Shown here piece after piece: positions 28,374 through 37,486 of a DNA stretch of 64,000 bases. This DNA is from Microbacterium sp. NC79. Lineage in GTDB: Bacteria > Actinomycetota > Actinomycetes > Actinomycetales > Microbacteriaceae. Both the position numbers and the translations under genes were made by a program. The notes below the pieces were generated by a model. The model was not told the origin of the DNA and made no database searches. It saw only the letters and a list, made by a program, of their open reading frames with translations. The DNA is taken from the NCBI RefSeq assembly GCF_019061125.1, contig NZ_JAHQYI010000003.1, forward strand, positions 101,839 through 165,838. Reading direction: 5' to 3'. How positions within the stretch are numbered: the stretch's first letter is position 1; every line of letters begins with the position of its first letter.

Positions 28374-28694
28374 GTGAAGAATCGGATCCTGCTCATCGCA
28401 TCGATTGTTGCAGGCGGCATGTTGATGTATGTGTTCGCGCGGGGCACGATCAGCATGCCATTTATTGCCGTGTTTGTTTTGATTCCCATCATGGCCCTCG
28501 TGGGGCGGTGGCGCGCTGAACGTCTGGTGGATACTCCCGCTTATTGGGAAGCCAATCGGCCCGGTACGGGTGCGGGCCGGCAAAGTAGTTCTTCGCGCGA
28601 AAATATCGATGTAGTACCGGATGCCGACGATATTGACTCCCCGCCCGTACGGACTCCGATGTTCCGACTGATAAGTAGCCTACGTTTCACGTGA
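28374..28694 (+). CDS. Small two-helix membrane protein ending in a parS site
   Basis: 106 aa from GTG at 28374, with AAGGATG about ten bases upstream. Helices are at about 4-22 and 26-44, then R-W-R-A-E-R and a Ser/Asp-rich tail. No family recognised. The last codons (R-F-T-stop) are read from the parS at 28684, whose ACGTGA supplies the TGA stop. It may be the counterpart of the previous gene. Weak start evidence lowers confidence. Confidence 0.5.
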   Translation: MKNRILLIASIVAGGMLMYVFARGTISMPFIAVFVLIPIMALVGRWRAERLVDTPAYWEANRPGTGAGRQSSSSRENIDVVPDADDIDSPPVRTPMFRLISSLRFT

Positions 28695-28697
28695 AAC
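28684..28697. promoter_or_regulatory. parS site 5
   Basis: Perfect GTTTCACGTGAAAC overlapping the stop codon of the preceding ORF. The 416-bp stretch from here to parA has two further parS sites and no gene I can support. Confidence 0.96.
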
Positions 28698-28894
28698 TTT
28701 CGCTCCATAAGCACCCCCACTGGGATTTTCGGCGTATCGCCTCGCCCGCTCCCCCGGCTGGAAAGCGCGCGCCTTTGACGGCGACCCCTTATGAGCTCCA
28801 CCACCCTGCACCCGAGCTCATTAATGAGCGTTGGGGTATTGCATTGCGCATCCGCGGCTGCGCCTCAGTGAGTAAATGGGTCGCACAGGAATAT

Positions 28895-28908
28895 GTTTCA
28901 CGTGAAAC
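28895..28908. promoter_or_regulatory. parS site 6
   Basis: Perfect GTTTCACGTGAAAC in the gap upstream of parA. Confidence 0.96.
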
Positions 28909-29106
28909 CGAGTGATGCGCACGCACGTCGCGCTGATTCGATGCTTCTCGTGATGGTTTTCGCGCCTGTGTGCAATATCGATGGTGCAGACGTGATCTTT
29001 CCTGCCCATTCCGCGGCTGAATTCGCATCTCAGGACAACACGCCGACGCTAGTGTCCGCCATATCGCCTAGAGTAGAAAAGCTGGTCTTCGCGCGTAAAG
29101 GAGTGT

Positions 29107-29120
29107 GTTTCACGTGAAAC
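29107..29120. promoter_or_regulatory. parS site 7, overlapping the parA start
   Basis: Perfect GTTTCACGTGAAAC (16-mer version 29106-29121). The GTG inside it (29114) is the likely parA start codon, so ParB binding could repress parA-parB. Confidence 0.96.
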
Positions 29121-30037
29121 AGTCCCCCGCTGACGACACCACGATTTTTGGTGATGACACGCCATTGGCGCGTGAACTTGCCGATCTCAGCGCTCGTCGC
29201 CGCATCTTGGAAGCCACCGACGTCAATCTCCCTGCCGAGACGCGCATTCTGACGGTATCGAATCAAAAGGGTGGCGTTGGTAAGACGACGTCAGCCGTGA
29301 ATGTCGCGGCGGCCCTGGCGAGCATCGGCGCTCGGGTGCTCGTCATTGATCTTGATCCGCAGGGCAATGCATCAACAGCACTCGGTGTGCCCCACACCGC
29401 TGACATTCCCAGTGTCTATGACGTTCTGATCGACGAGTTCCCGCTCGCTGAAGTCATTCAGCCCAGCCCGGAGTCGGATAACCTCTTCTGCGCACCAAGT
29501 ACGATCCATCTTGCCGGCGCTGAAATTGAACTCGTCTCACAGGTTGCACGCGAGCACCGTCTGCGTACCGCGATGGAAGAGTATCTCGAGTCCGTAGACA
29601 TCAAGCCTCACTTCATCATCATTGACTGCCCACCCTCACTCGGACTACTGACCATCAACGCATTTACCGCGGCTGATGAGGTATTTATCCCGATTCAGTG
29701 TGAGTATTACGCGCTCGAGGGATTGAGTCAGCTCCTGGGTAGCGTGCAGATGATTCAGAAGCACCTCAACCCGCGACTCCACGTCTCAACGATTCTGCTG
29801 ACAATGTATGACGGGCGCACTCGACTCGCGCAGCAGGTTGCGGAAGAGGTACGCTCACACTTTGCGGATCAGGTTCTCGAGACCGTGATTCCGCGTTCTG
29901 TCCGTGTGTCTGAGGCTCCAAGCTTCGGTCAGACGGTTGTCTCATATGATCCTCAGTCGGCTGGCGCAATTGCCTACCGGGAGGCTGCAGTAGAAATCGT
30001 GCGCAAAAGCGCTCGCGAAGGGGAAGGTCGAGCCTAA
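29114..30037 (+). CDS. parA: Chromosome partitioning ATPase ParA/Soj
   Basis: Deviant Walker A ATPase that positions origins with ParB. P-loop K-G-G-V-G-K-T-T at about 52-59, V-L-V-I-D-L-D-P-Q-G-N-A-S-T shortly after, and I-I-D-C-P-P-S-L-G near 170. Start choice: AAAGGAG (29097-29103) is only one base from GTG 29105 but ten bases from in-frame GTG 29114, so the latter is preferred; both lie in or at the edge of parS 7. The 40 residues before the P-loop are a normal chromosomal-type extension. Its stop overlaps parB by one base. Confidence 0.96.
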   Translation: MKQSPADDTTIFGDDTPLARELADLSARRRILEATDVNLPAETRILTVSNQKGGVGKTTSAVNVAAALASIGARVLVIDLDPQGNASTALGVPHTADIPSVYDVLIDEFPLAEVIQPSPESDNLFCAPSTIHLAGAEIELVSQVAREHRLRTAMEEYLESVDIKPHFIIIDCPPSLGLLTINAFTAADEVFIPIQCEYYALEGLSQLLGSVQMIQKHLNPRLHVSTILLTMYDGRTRLAQQVAEEVRSHFADQVLETVIPRSVRVSEAPSFGQTVVSYDPQSAGAIAYREAAVEIVRKSAREGEGRA

Positions 30038-31014
30038 TGGCTAAGCGAACAGGACTGGGTCGGGGAATAGGAGCACTTATTCCGACGTCTGATGCGTCCG
30101 AGGCACGTCCGGTCGACGTGTTCTTCCCCGGGGCGCCGGTAGCAAAGGACTCCCCCGCCACGAAGAAGAAGGCTGCTACCGCTGAGGAAGAAGACCTTAT
30201 CAGCATTCCGGGTCTGCGCCTCATTGAGATTGACCCCAATGACATCGTCCCGAACCCGCGTCAGCCGCGTACGGTCTTCGACCCTGAAGACCTTGCTGAA
30301 CTCGTGCACTCCGTCAAGGAGTTCGGTGTCATGCAGCCCGTTGTCGTGCGCACGCTCGAAGATGGCACGTACGAACTCATCATGGGTGAGCGTCGGACCC
30401 GCGCTTCACGTGAGGCGGGCCTCGCCAAGATTCCTGCCATCGTGCGCGAAACCAGCGACGAAAACCTGTTGCGCGATGCGCTGCTGGAAAACCTGCACCG
30501 TTCGCAGCTGAACCCGCTCGAAGAAGCGTCGGCTTACCAGCAACTCCTCGATGACTTCGGGATCACGCACGAAGAGCTCGCCACCCAGATCGGCCGCTCA
30601 CGCCCCCAGATCAGTAACACGCTGCGTCTGTTGAAGCTCCCCGTCGCCGTTCAGCAACGTGTCGCTGCCGGTGTGCTCTCCGCCGGCCACGCCCGCGCGA
30701 TTCTCTCGGTTGAGGGTATCGAGGGCATGACGAGGCTCGCGGACAAGATCGTGAACGAAGACCTATCGGTCCGCGCGGCAGAAGCGGCTGCGAAGACTAT
30801 TGGTACTCCTGCCGGTTCTAAGGCCAAGCCGAGTGCTGGCGCACGCCGCGCCTACCTCGATGATGTCGCTACACGATTGGGCGACCGCCTCAACACGCGC
30901 GTCAAGGTACAGCTGGGTGCACGTAAAGGCCAGGTCAACATTGAATTCGCAAGCATTCAAGACCTGAACCGCATTTTGACTGAGCTGGGCGAGGCTGAAT
31001 TTGGTTCTCGCTAG
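30037..31014 (+). CDS. parB: Chromosome partitioning protein ParB/Spo0J
   Basis: CTPase clamp that loads at parS and recruits SMC/ParA. 325 aa. The N-terminus K-R-T-G-L-G-R-G-I-G-A-L-I is the ParA-stimulating motif. The ParB/Srx domain has N-P-R-Q-P-R near 71-76 and box II G-E-R-R-T-R-A-S-R near 116-124. The HTH E-E-L-A-T-Q-I-G-R-S-R-P-Q-I-S-N-T-L-R is at about 181-199. The C-terminal dimer domain ends in L-N-R-I-L-T-E-L. Its binding sites are the eight parS sites listed around it. Confidence 0.97.
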   Translation: MAKRTGLGRGIGALIPTSDASEARPVDVFFPGAPVAKDSPATKKKAATAEEEDLISIPGLRLIEIDPNDIVPNPRQPRTVFDPEDLAELVHSVKEFGVMQPVVVRTLEDGTYELIMGERRTRASREAGLAKIPAIVRETSDENLLRDALLENLHRSQLNPLEEASAYQQLLDDFGITHEELATQIGRSRPQISNTLRLLKLPVAVQQRVAAGVLSAGHARAILSVEGIEGMTRLADKIVNEDLSVRAAEAAAKTIGTPAGSKAKPSAGARRAYLDDVATRLGDRLNTRVKVQLGARKGQVNIEFASIQDLNRILTELGEAEFGSR

Positions 31015-31032
31015 CTGCCGAACGGCATCAGT

Positions 31033-31386
31033 GTGACCGAGGGTATTCCGCGGCGCGCGAGTCTGGAACTGCTTCGTGCAGAAGCAGCGGACGAGCGCGC
31101 CGTGCTCGTTCACGAGCGTCTTCGCCACGGCGAAGACCCCTGGGAGTTCATGGAAGAGCTCCCCACTGTCGACGAACTTGTCGTCTATTCGCTTCGCGCC
31201 GAGAACATCGAATCCAACGGCGGGCAGCGTCCCAACGACGTGCGCAATTATCGCGTCCTTCGCCAGATCGCCCTGGAGTACCCAGATCTCACTACAACGG
31301 TCTGGAAGCTCCTCGGACACACGAACACCCACCGAGCCTGGGACGCAGTCACCAGCGACCCCACAGGCCGTCCAGGGGCCGCATAG
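31033..31386 (+). CDS. Conserved small protein downstream of parB
   Basis: 117 aa from GTG at 31033, 18 bp after parB and in the same direction. No signal peptide or membrane helix. It is acidic in the first half (D-P-W-E-F-M-E-E-L-P-T-V-D-E-L), then N-D-V-R-N-Y-R-V-L-R-Q-I-A and W-K-L-L-G-H-T. The coding pattern fits the genome's usage. I recognise it only as a gene that can follow parB in this family. Function unknown; it is followed at once by parS site 8. Confidence 0.7.
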   Translation: MTEGIPRRASLELLRAEAADERAVLVHERLRHGEDPWEFMEELPTVDELVVYSLRAENIESNGGQRPNDVRNYRVLRQIALEYPDLTTTVWKLLGHTNTHRAWDAVTSDPTGRPGAA

Positions 31387-31392
31387 CGTCAC

Positions 31393-31406
31393 GTTTCACG
31401 TGAAAC
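31393..31406. promoter_or_regulatory. parS site 8
   Basis: Perfect GTTTCACGTGAAAC just after the last gene of the parAB unit. It is the rightmost site; all eight lie within 4.8 kb. Confidence 0.96.
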
Positions 31407-31516
31407 ATCACCCCCACTCCCCCGTTTTCACGGAGAGATGTTTCGTCTCGATGTGCTCGTTCAGCTACCGGGGTGCGGGATTTCGTCTCACAGCGCTCGC
31501 TCACGGGGTGGCAAAA

Positions 31517-31562
31517 GTAAGGGGGCTTCGGAACCACGTGAATGATTCCGAAGCCCCCTTAC
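31517..31562. terminator. Terminator between the parAB unit and trxA
   Basis: A 17-bp perfect stem (31517-31533, 31546-31562) with a 12-nt loop; TTTT follows on the minus strand. It serves trxA and possibly the rightward unit. Confidence 0.85.
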
Positions 31563-31575
31563 GGCTAATCAGTGA

Positions 31576-31899
31576 TTAGCCGAGGTACTTGGCGAGATCA
31601 GCTTCGAGCGCGACCTTAGGCTTGGCGCCGATGATCGTGGTCTCGACCTGACCCTTGTTGAAGACCTTCATCGCCGGGATCGACGTGATCTGGTACTTCA
31701 TCGCGAGGTCGGGGTTCTCATCAACGTTGAGCTTGATGATCGTGATCTTGCCAGCGTGTTCAGCCGCGATTTCGTCGAGGATCGGCGAAACAGCACGGCA
31801 CGGACCGCACCACTCAGCCCAGAAGTCGACCAGAACCGGGCCCTCAGCCTGCAGAACGTCGGTGTCCCACGTTGCAGAACTCGTTGCCTGTGCCGTCAT
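31576..31899 (-). CDS. trxA: Thioredoxin
   Basis: 107-residue thioredoxin with active site W-C-G-P-C (Cys31, Cys34), F-W-A-E-W before it, the cis-proline loop T-S-I-P-A near 72-76, and the glycine end. It is cytosolic and reduces protein disulfides, and is itself reduced by the adjacent TrxB. Last gene in the leftward murJ-trxB-trxA order typical of actinobacteria. Confidence 0.97.
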   Translation of the reverse strand: MTAQATSSATWDTDVLQAEGPVLVDFWAEWCGPCRAVSPILDEIAAEHAGKITIIKLNVDENPDLAMKYQITSIPAMKVFNKGQVETTIIGAKPKVALEADLAKYLG

Positions 31900-31971
31900 G
31901 ATTCTTCTTTCTGTAGATCGAGCGCGATCGCACTCATCGAATATAACGCCGGCGCACCGGCGGATGTTCCG

Positions 31972-32931
31972 TTAGACCGCGGCAGCCGTCTCGACGGAGG
32001 CGGAACCATCGGCAAGGGCCGCGAGGTAGTGCTCGGCATCGAGGGCTGCCACCGTTCCAGAGCCCGCTGCCGTGACAGCCTGACGATAGGTCGGGTCGAG
32101 CACGTCGCCTGCGGCGAAAACGCCCGGAACCGTGGTCTTCGACGAACGTCCGTCAACCCAAATGGTTCCGTCTGCCGTCAGGTCAACCTTGCCGTGCACG
32201 AGGTGCGTGCGCGGGTCGTTTCCGATGGCGATAAACAGGCCCTGCACGTCGAGGGTGCTCTCGGAACCATCGACCGTGTTGCGCAGCTGCAGCGAGCTGA
32301 CAGCGCCGTCGCCGAGCACGTCAGTGACCTCGGTGTTCCAGATGAACTCGATCTTCTCGTTCGCCATGGCACGTTCCTGCATGATCTTGGAGGCCCGCAG
32401 GGTGTCCTTGCGGTGAATGACATAAACCTTCGATGCGAAGCGCGTGAGGAACGTTGCCTCTTCCATCGCGGAGTCGCCGCCGCCGACAACCGCGATAACG
32501 CGTTCGCGGAAGAAGAAGCCGTCGCACGTGGCGCACCACGAGACACCGAAGCCCGAAAGGCGTTCTTCACCAGGCAGACCCAGCTTGCGGTAAGCAGAAC
32601 CGGTTGCGTAGATCACGGTCTGCGACTCGATGACCTTGCCATCGCCGAGAGTGATCTTCTTCACTGGGCCGTCAAGGTCAAGCTCAACGGCGTCAGCGTA
32701 GGCAATTTCAGCACCGAACTTCTCGGCCTGTGCCTGGATTTTCTCCATGAGCTCAGGGCCCTGGATGCCGTCGGGGAAGCCCGGGAAGTTCTCCACGTCG
32801 GTCGTCTTGGTGAGCTCACCGCCGACCTCAACAGAGCTGGCAATAACAAGCGGCTCAAGACCCGCGCGAGCGGTGTAGATGGCTGCCGTCAATCCGGCGG
32901 GACCGGATCCGATAATGGTGACCTGACGCAC
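31972..32931 (-). CDS. trxB: Thioredoxin reductase
   Basis: NADPH-dependent flavoprotein. 319 aa from GTG at 32931, with GGAGGAAAA directly upstream. FAD motif G-S-G-P-A-G at 8-13, redox site C-A-T-C at 133-136, NADPH motif V-G-G-G-D-S-A-M-E-E-A near 150-160, and the FAD end V-P-G-V-F-A-A-G-D-V near 275-284. It reduces TrxA. 45 bp separates it from murJ; the sigma factor gene (sigM) found here in mycobacteria is absent. Confidence 0.97.
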   Translation of the reverse strand: MRQVTIIGSGPAGLTAAIYTARAGLEPLVIASSVEVGGELTKTTDVENFPGFPDGIQGPELMEKIQAQAEKFGAEIAYADAVELDLDGPVKKITLGDGKVIESQTVIYATGSAYRKLGLPGEERLSGFGVSWCATCDGFFFRERVIAVVGGGDSAMEEATFLTRFASKVYVIHRKDTLRASKIMQERAMANEKIEFIWNTEVTDVLGDGAVSSLQLRNTVDGSESTLDVQGLFIAIGNDPRTHLVHGKVDLTADGTIWVDGRSSKTTVPGVFAAGDVLDPTYRQAVTAAGSGTVAALDAEHYLAALADGSASVETAAAV

Positions 32932-32976
32932 TTTTCCTCCTGGCTTTCAGGTATGTAAACCCATCGTAACCGCGGG

Positions 32977-34578
32977 TTATTCCGCCGAGCGGCGGCGGAA
33001 CCGTTTGATGGTGTCGGTAGCGACCGAAACTTCGGGGGCGCGTGCGATGGCCAGCACCCCAATGTAGACAACACCGGCGACAACGCCGATGATGCCGAGA
33101 CCCAGCATGGCGGTGATTTTGCCATCAAGGAGCCAGCTGGTGCTTCCGCCCAGCATCTGCCACACACCCCACCCAGCAACACCAGCAATCACGCCAGCGA
33201 TCGCAAACCGGGCATACCCGCGCAGCCATGAACTCGCATTCAGCGAGCCAAAACGACGACGCAACAGAACGGTGGCCACCACAAGCTGCACAATCGTCGC
33301 CACCGACTGCCCGAGCGCCACACCGGCAGCGAGCATGCTCAGTGGCAGGAAGGCCGCGGCGAGATATGCGGAGGCCACGATCAGCACACCCTGCAACAGG
33401 GTGAAGAAGAACGGCGTGCGGGTGTCGCCGAGGATGTAGAACATGCGCTGAATGACAAAGAGGATCGCCACCGGAATGAGGTTTACCAGGTACGCAAGCA
33501 GCACCGGGGCAGACAGAATCGCCTCGGCACCAGAGTTGGTGAAGATGCGCGATGCCGGCACGGCACCCGCGGCGAGAACGGCCGTCGCGATCACGATGAA
33601 GAAGCCAAGCGTCCGAATCGACGTATCGATCGTCTCCCGCAACTCCTGCGTCTTTCCGGCGCTCCCGAACTCACTCATTCGGGTGAAGAACGGCGTACCG
33701 ATCGACAACACAATGACCGAATACGGAACCATGTAAACCAGCCACGCATTGCTCATCACGAGCCCGGCGGGGTATTCACCCGAGGCGTCAGAAACCACCT
33801 GGCTCTGCACAATGCCACCAATGGTTCCGACCATCACCATCAGGAAGGTCCAGCCGGCCATTCTGACGATCTCGCCGAGGCCAACGCCGCGCCACTGAAA
33901 GTCGGGGCGCACGCGCAGTTTGGCGCGCTTCCAGAACAGCATCAGCACGAAGAATTGCACGGCAATACCGAGGGTCGCGGAACCACCGAGCAAGGCAATG
34001 CGGTCGGGTGTCCAGTCTTCGATAACCGTGAGGTTGCCGCCGTACAGCCAAATGATGAGCGCGAATCCGGCGGTCGACACGATGTTGTTGACGACCGGTG
34101 CCCACGCGTACGGGCCAAACACATTACGTGCGTTGAGTGTTTCGCCGATGAGCGCGAACACCCCGTAGAAGAACAGCTGGGGCACGCACCAGTATCCGAG
34201 CGCGACCGCGAGAGCCTTTTGCGGCGCGGAGAACTGTGGTGAATACAGCTCGACAAGCAGCGGCACCGCCAGCATCGCGAGCACGGTGATGACGAAGAGT
34301 CCAACAACGCCGATCGTGAAGAGCTTCGAGATGAAGGCCGAGCCGCCGTCAGCGTTGCGTGCGGCTTTCACGACCTGCGGAACCACGATCGCTGTCAGGA
34401 GGCCAGCCGAGACCAGCGCGTAGATCGCGTTGGGTAGTCCGTTCGCGGTGTTGAACGCGTCACCGACGGCGAAGACGCCAATGGCGGTCACCAACACCAT
34501 GGTGCGAACAAGGCCCGTCAGGCGTGAAACCAGGGTGCCCGCCGCGATAAACACGCTTGCGCGCCCGATGTTAGCCAT
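32977..34578 (-). CDS. murJ: Lipid II flippase MurJ (MviN family)
   Basis: 533-residue polytopic membrane protein of the MOP superfamily that moves lipid II across the membrane. About 14 hydrophobic segments begin with V-F-I-A-A-G-T-L-V-S-R-L-T-G-L-V-R. The F-F-Y-G-V-F and Q-R-M-F-Y-I-L-G-D-T-R-T-P segments are typical. It is shorter than the mycobacterial form, which carries extra kinase-like and extracellular domains. Its start overlaps the end of the DUF6049 gene by eight bases. Confidence 0.93.
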   Translation of the reverse strand: MANIGRASVFIAAGTLVSRLTGLVRTMVLVTAIGVFAVGDAFNTANGLPNAIYALVSAGLLTAIVVPQVVKAARNADGGSAFISKLFTIGVVGLFVITVLAMLAVPLLVELYSPQFSAPQKALAVALGYWCVPQLFFYGVFALIGETLNARNVFGPYAWAPVVNNIVSTAGFALIIWLYGGNLTVIEDWTPDRIALLGGSATLGIAVQFFVLMLFWKRAKLRVRPDFQWRGVGLGEIVRMAGWTFLMVMVGTIGGIVQSQVVSDASGEYPAGLVMSNAWLVYMVPYSVIVLSIGTPFFTRMSEFGSAGKTQELRETIDTSIRTLGFFIVIATAVLAAGAVPASRIFTNSGAEAILSAPVLLAYLVNLIPVAILFVIQRMFYILGDTRTPFFFTLLQGVLIVASAYLAAAFLPLSMLAAGVALGQSVATIVQLVVATVLLRRRFGSLNASSWLRGYARFAIAGVIAGVAGWGVWQMLGGSTSWLLDGKITAMLGLGIIGVVAGVVYIGVLAIARAPEVSVATDTIKRFRRRSAE

Positions 34579-36739
34579 TCAAATCCTTGGGTTCTGCGTC
34601 ATGACGCGCGGCATCTGTGGATCCTTCGGCGGAGCCATGGACCGCACTATCTGGCGCGATAGCGGAGGTATATTCCGTTTGGGTACGGGCTTTGCGTCGT
34701 TTATTCACTGTGCGGTATATACCGCCGGCGAACAGCAGGATGACGAGCGCTACCGATACAGCGACGCCAATCTTCTCCCACTCCGCACGCACGAGAACAT
34801 CCGTGTACATGGGGGCACCGATTTCGTGTCCGTTTTCGGCAGTTAGCCAGAACCGAATCGTCACGTCGCCATTACCGAGCCCGGCCGTCACCGGAATCAG
34901 GACTTTCGTCACGGCCCCCGCCTGCGCTTGCACCGTGGTCGGTGATTCGACGGTCAGGCGGAAGTCATCGGGTTGAGCCCAGAGCTTGAGCGTGGCCGGG
35001 AACGGAAGGTCATTTCGCACCTGCAACGGAATCGATGAACCGCTCGTCAGAAACTGAATGGTCGAGATCGGCGCGATATCAATAGCGTCAAGAGTTTCTG
35101 CAACCGATTCTTGGTGATCGGCAACGGCGGCGTCCCAGTCCGCGTTGCCAACCCAGGCAGCTGAGAACAGTTGCAAAACCTCGGCACGGTCCGCACCCGT
35201 GATGAGTGTCGGGTCGGTTAAAACAACCGCCATTGCGGCCAGTGGCGTTTCGTTCTGCAGGAGAGATGTCAACGTGTTCGCACGGTCAGTCGGCTCAGGC
35301 GCAGCCGTCGCTGAAGCGGGAACCGGCGTTTCTGCCCGCAGCAACAGGTCACCGGTAAGGCGACCGTTTGATGCCGCGGTCAGAGCGGTGAGCGTTTCGG
35401 TCGTCGCGGCGGCGTCCCACTCCACGCCGCGATCGAATGCCACGAGCACCCGACTGTCGGCAGCCACGCTCGCGTGTGCCAATAATGCGCTGAGGTCATC
35501 GTTGCGTGACACCGCGTCGTCTTCAGAAACGGTGAGCGACAGCGCCGCTGACAGCTCGGCGTCATAAACGAACGCGTCTGCACCCGTGGCCTCAAGCGTG
35601 ACGTGTGGCTGTGTCGCCGCGACCTGGGCGGATGACAGCAGCAGCGTTTTACTTTCGGCAGCCGCCCACTCCGCGGTCGCCTGCGTCATGGTTCCGCTCA
35701 CTGGCCACGCCAGGTCATCGCGGGCACCCGGAATCGCGATCAACTCGTCAAGTGTCGGAGCGGTGCTTGGCACGGCCGTGGGGCTCGGTGTTGTCGCATC
35801 GTCTGGCTCGGTGAAACTGGCGTCCAGGTAGCGGTTAAGGGAGGTCGGGCCGAGGTCAGCCGCATTGGCGCTGACCAGAGTCGCAATGTCGGGGTCGGCA
35901 AAAGGCAACGCAAAAATGTCGTTGTCGAGCGCCTCGAAATCAGCAAGCCACGACTGCACGGAGGCAGGAGCCGCGGTGCCAAGTACCCGCATCGCTGCGA
36001 TAACCGCCGGGTCAACAGCGACGATCACATTCGCCTGCTGCGCTGCACGCATCGCGATGGTGAGGTGGCCGTCAGCAGCCGTGAGCTCGGCAAGAGCCGC
36101 GGGGGTAAGCAGCCCAGAACTGATGGCGGGCGCCGTGAACGGAACCACAACCGCCACGCCGTCGTCGGCACTCGGCACCGAGATGACGGCGTTGTCTGTG
36201 CGGGTCACCGCGCCAGCAACATACGAAACCTGAATCGGGTAGACCCCGGGAGTGAGGCTGGTGAGCGCAGAAACGATGCGCGAACCACGAATCTCAAACG
36301 CGGACGAGGCATCGGCGTCTTGTGGATCAACGGTGACGGTTCCGATATCGATGAGCGGCGCCGACGACACCTCGTTGCTGAGCCAGGCACTGATATCGCC
36401 TTCGTTACTCAGCGCCGCCGCACCAATGCGCAGAGTCGCGGTGCCGCCTGCCGTCACGTCGGCGGCGTCTGTCGTGAGGCGCACGTCGACGACGAGGTCG
36501 GTACCCGGCTGGAAGATTCCGCCGGTGCGCGCGGCCGCAACGATGGTTCCGGAACCATCGGCTGGCGTCGGCTCTGGAGCGGGGCTGACCGGAGTGGCTG
36601 AGGGTGTGGGTGTCGCGTCATCCGCAGCGAACGCGGCGGGTGCCATCACGAGAGACGAACCAACCACAAGCGCCGCGGTGCAGAGTGTCGCCGCGTGGCG
36701 CCAGCGCAGGGCTGAAGGGAGAGATCGCGTCGTGGTCAT
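34571..36739 (-). CDS. DUF6049 secreted/membrane-anchored protein
   Basis: About 722 aa. Signal peptide: basic N-terminus, hydrophobic A-A-L-V-V-G-S-S-L-V-M-A-P, A-F-A cleavage near 38. A Thr/Pro-rich stretch, a long Ala/Thr/Asp-rich extracellular region of beta and alpha segments, a C-terminal membrane helix at about 665-685, then a basic cytosolic tail. It is conserved upstream of murJ in actinobacteria, so a role in cell-wall export is likely but unproven. I place the start at ATG 36739; ATG 36763 is also in frame, and neither has a clear ribosome site. Confidence 0.82.
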   Translation of the reverse strand: MTTTRSLPSALRWRHAATLCTAALVVGSSLVMAPAAFAADDATPTPSATPVSPAPEPTPADGSGTIVAAARTGGIFQPGTDLVVDVRLTTDAADVTAGGTATLRIGAAALSNEGDISAWLSNEVSSAPLIDIGTVTVDPQDADASSAFEIRGSRIVSALTSLTPGVYPIQVSYVAGAVTRTDNAVISVPSADDGVAVVVPFTAPAISSGLLTPAALAELTAADGHLTIAMRAAQQANVIVAVDPAVIAAMRVLGTAAPASVQSWLADFEALDNDIFALPFADPDIATLVSANAADLGPTSLNRYLDASFTEPDDATTPSPTAVPSTAPTLDELIAIPGARDDLAWPVSGTMTQATAEWAAAESKTLLLSSAQVAATQPHVTLEATGADAFVYDAELSAALSLTVSEDDAVSRNDDLSALLAHASVAADSRVLVAFDRGVEWDAAATTETLTALTAASNGRLTGDLLLRAETPVPASATAAPEPTDRANTLTSLLQNETPLAAMAVVLTDPTLITGADRAEVLQLFSAAWVGNADWDAAVADHQESVAETLDAIDIAPISTIQFLTSGSSIPLQVRNDLPFPATLKLWAQPDDFRLTVESPTTVQAQAGAVTKVLIPVTAGLGNGDVTIRFWLTAENGHEIGAPMYTDVLVRAEWEKIGVAVSVALVILLFAGGIYRTVNKRRKARTQTEYTSAIAPDSAVHGSAEGSTDAARHDAEPKDLNG
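36544..36557. repeat. Head-to-head pair of the over-represented octamer
   Basis: TGGTTCCGGAACCA is two octamers (TGGTTCCG and its complement) overlapping by two bases in a perfect palindrome, inside the DUF6049 gene. It is one example of an octamer found about fifty times in the window. Confidence 0.7.
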
Positions 36740-36919
36740 AGTCACATGGTCGGGTGAACACATGCCACACGACTGCCTTGATTCTAGGACGCAACCCTGT
36801 CGCTACCCTGGCAGCACGACCAGAACCCGCGAGCGAGCGTTGTCATCTCGCCCCGGATATCACCCTGTGTGCGTCGTGCGCGCCCGCGGAACGCCCGAGA
36901 CAACAGCGCAGGTACGTGC

Positions 36920-37393
36920 CTAGACTCCGACGCGGCGGAAGGCGTCGCGGCTGAGGCCCTGCGCCACGATGACCTTCGCCCATTCGCGGGCGCTATGCAG
37001 ACTGTGGTCACGGTAGTTGCCGCAACCTTCGGCAGAAACACCCTGCACATCGCTCCACTCGGCCTCGTTTGCGATGAACTCGAGGCATTCGGTGATGGCA
37101 ACGGCCACCTGTTCCACCATGGGCTGACCCCACGTGATCAGGTGAAAGCCCGTGCGGCAACCAAACGGTGAAATGTCGATCACTCCGTCGAGGCGATCGC
37201 GCAACAGGCTCGCGAGCAGGTGCTCGATCGTGTGCAGCCCTGCGGTGGGAATTTCGCCAGCGTTGGGCTGGACGAAGCGCACGTCAAAGTTGGAGATTTC
37301 ATCGCCTCGAGGACCGGCGCTCACACCGATCAGGCGAATGTACGGTGCGAGTACTGCGGTGTGGTCAAGCGTGAAGCTTTCAACCTCGGCCAT
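36920..37393 (-). CDS. luxS: S-ribosylhomocysteine lyase (LuxS)
   Basis: Converts S-ribosylhomocysteine to homocysteine and DPD, the precursor of autoinducer-2. 157 aa from ATG at 37393 with GGAG six bases upstream; the frame opens at 37432 but that extension is unsupported. Metal ligands His54 and His58 (H-T-I-E-H) and Cys124 (G-C-G-N-Y); catalytic Cys79 in F-G-C-R-T-G and Glu57. A full-length, apparently active enzyme. The partner nucleosidase gene (mtn/pfs) is not in the window. Confidence 0.95.
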   Translation of the reverse strand: MAEVESFTLDHTAVLAPYIRLIGVSAGPRGDEISNFDVRFVQPNAGEIPTAGLHTIEHLLASLLRDRLDGVIDISPFGCRTGFHLITWGQPMVEQVAVAITECLEFIANEAEWSDVQGVSAEGCGNYRDHSLHSAREWAKVIVAQGLSRDAFRRVGV

Positions 37394-37486
37394 GGGTTCT
37401 CCGTCCCTCAAAGATTGGATCCCCTTGAACATAGCGAACGGCGCCGCGCGGATCCGACACGCACGACACCGTTCGACATCTATGGG

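Noticed and set aside
28691..29117. Two short plus-strand ORFs that begin and end in parS sites
   Set aside because: Their starts and stops come from the parS sequence itself (FHVK/VSRET/CFT ends), and the bodies look non-coding.
30400..30420. A ninth parS-like sequence inside parB
   Set aside because: It reads CTTCACGTGAGG, matching only the central bases.
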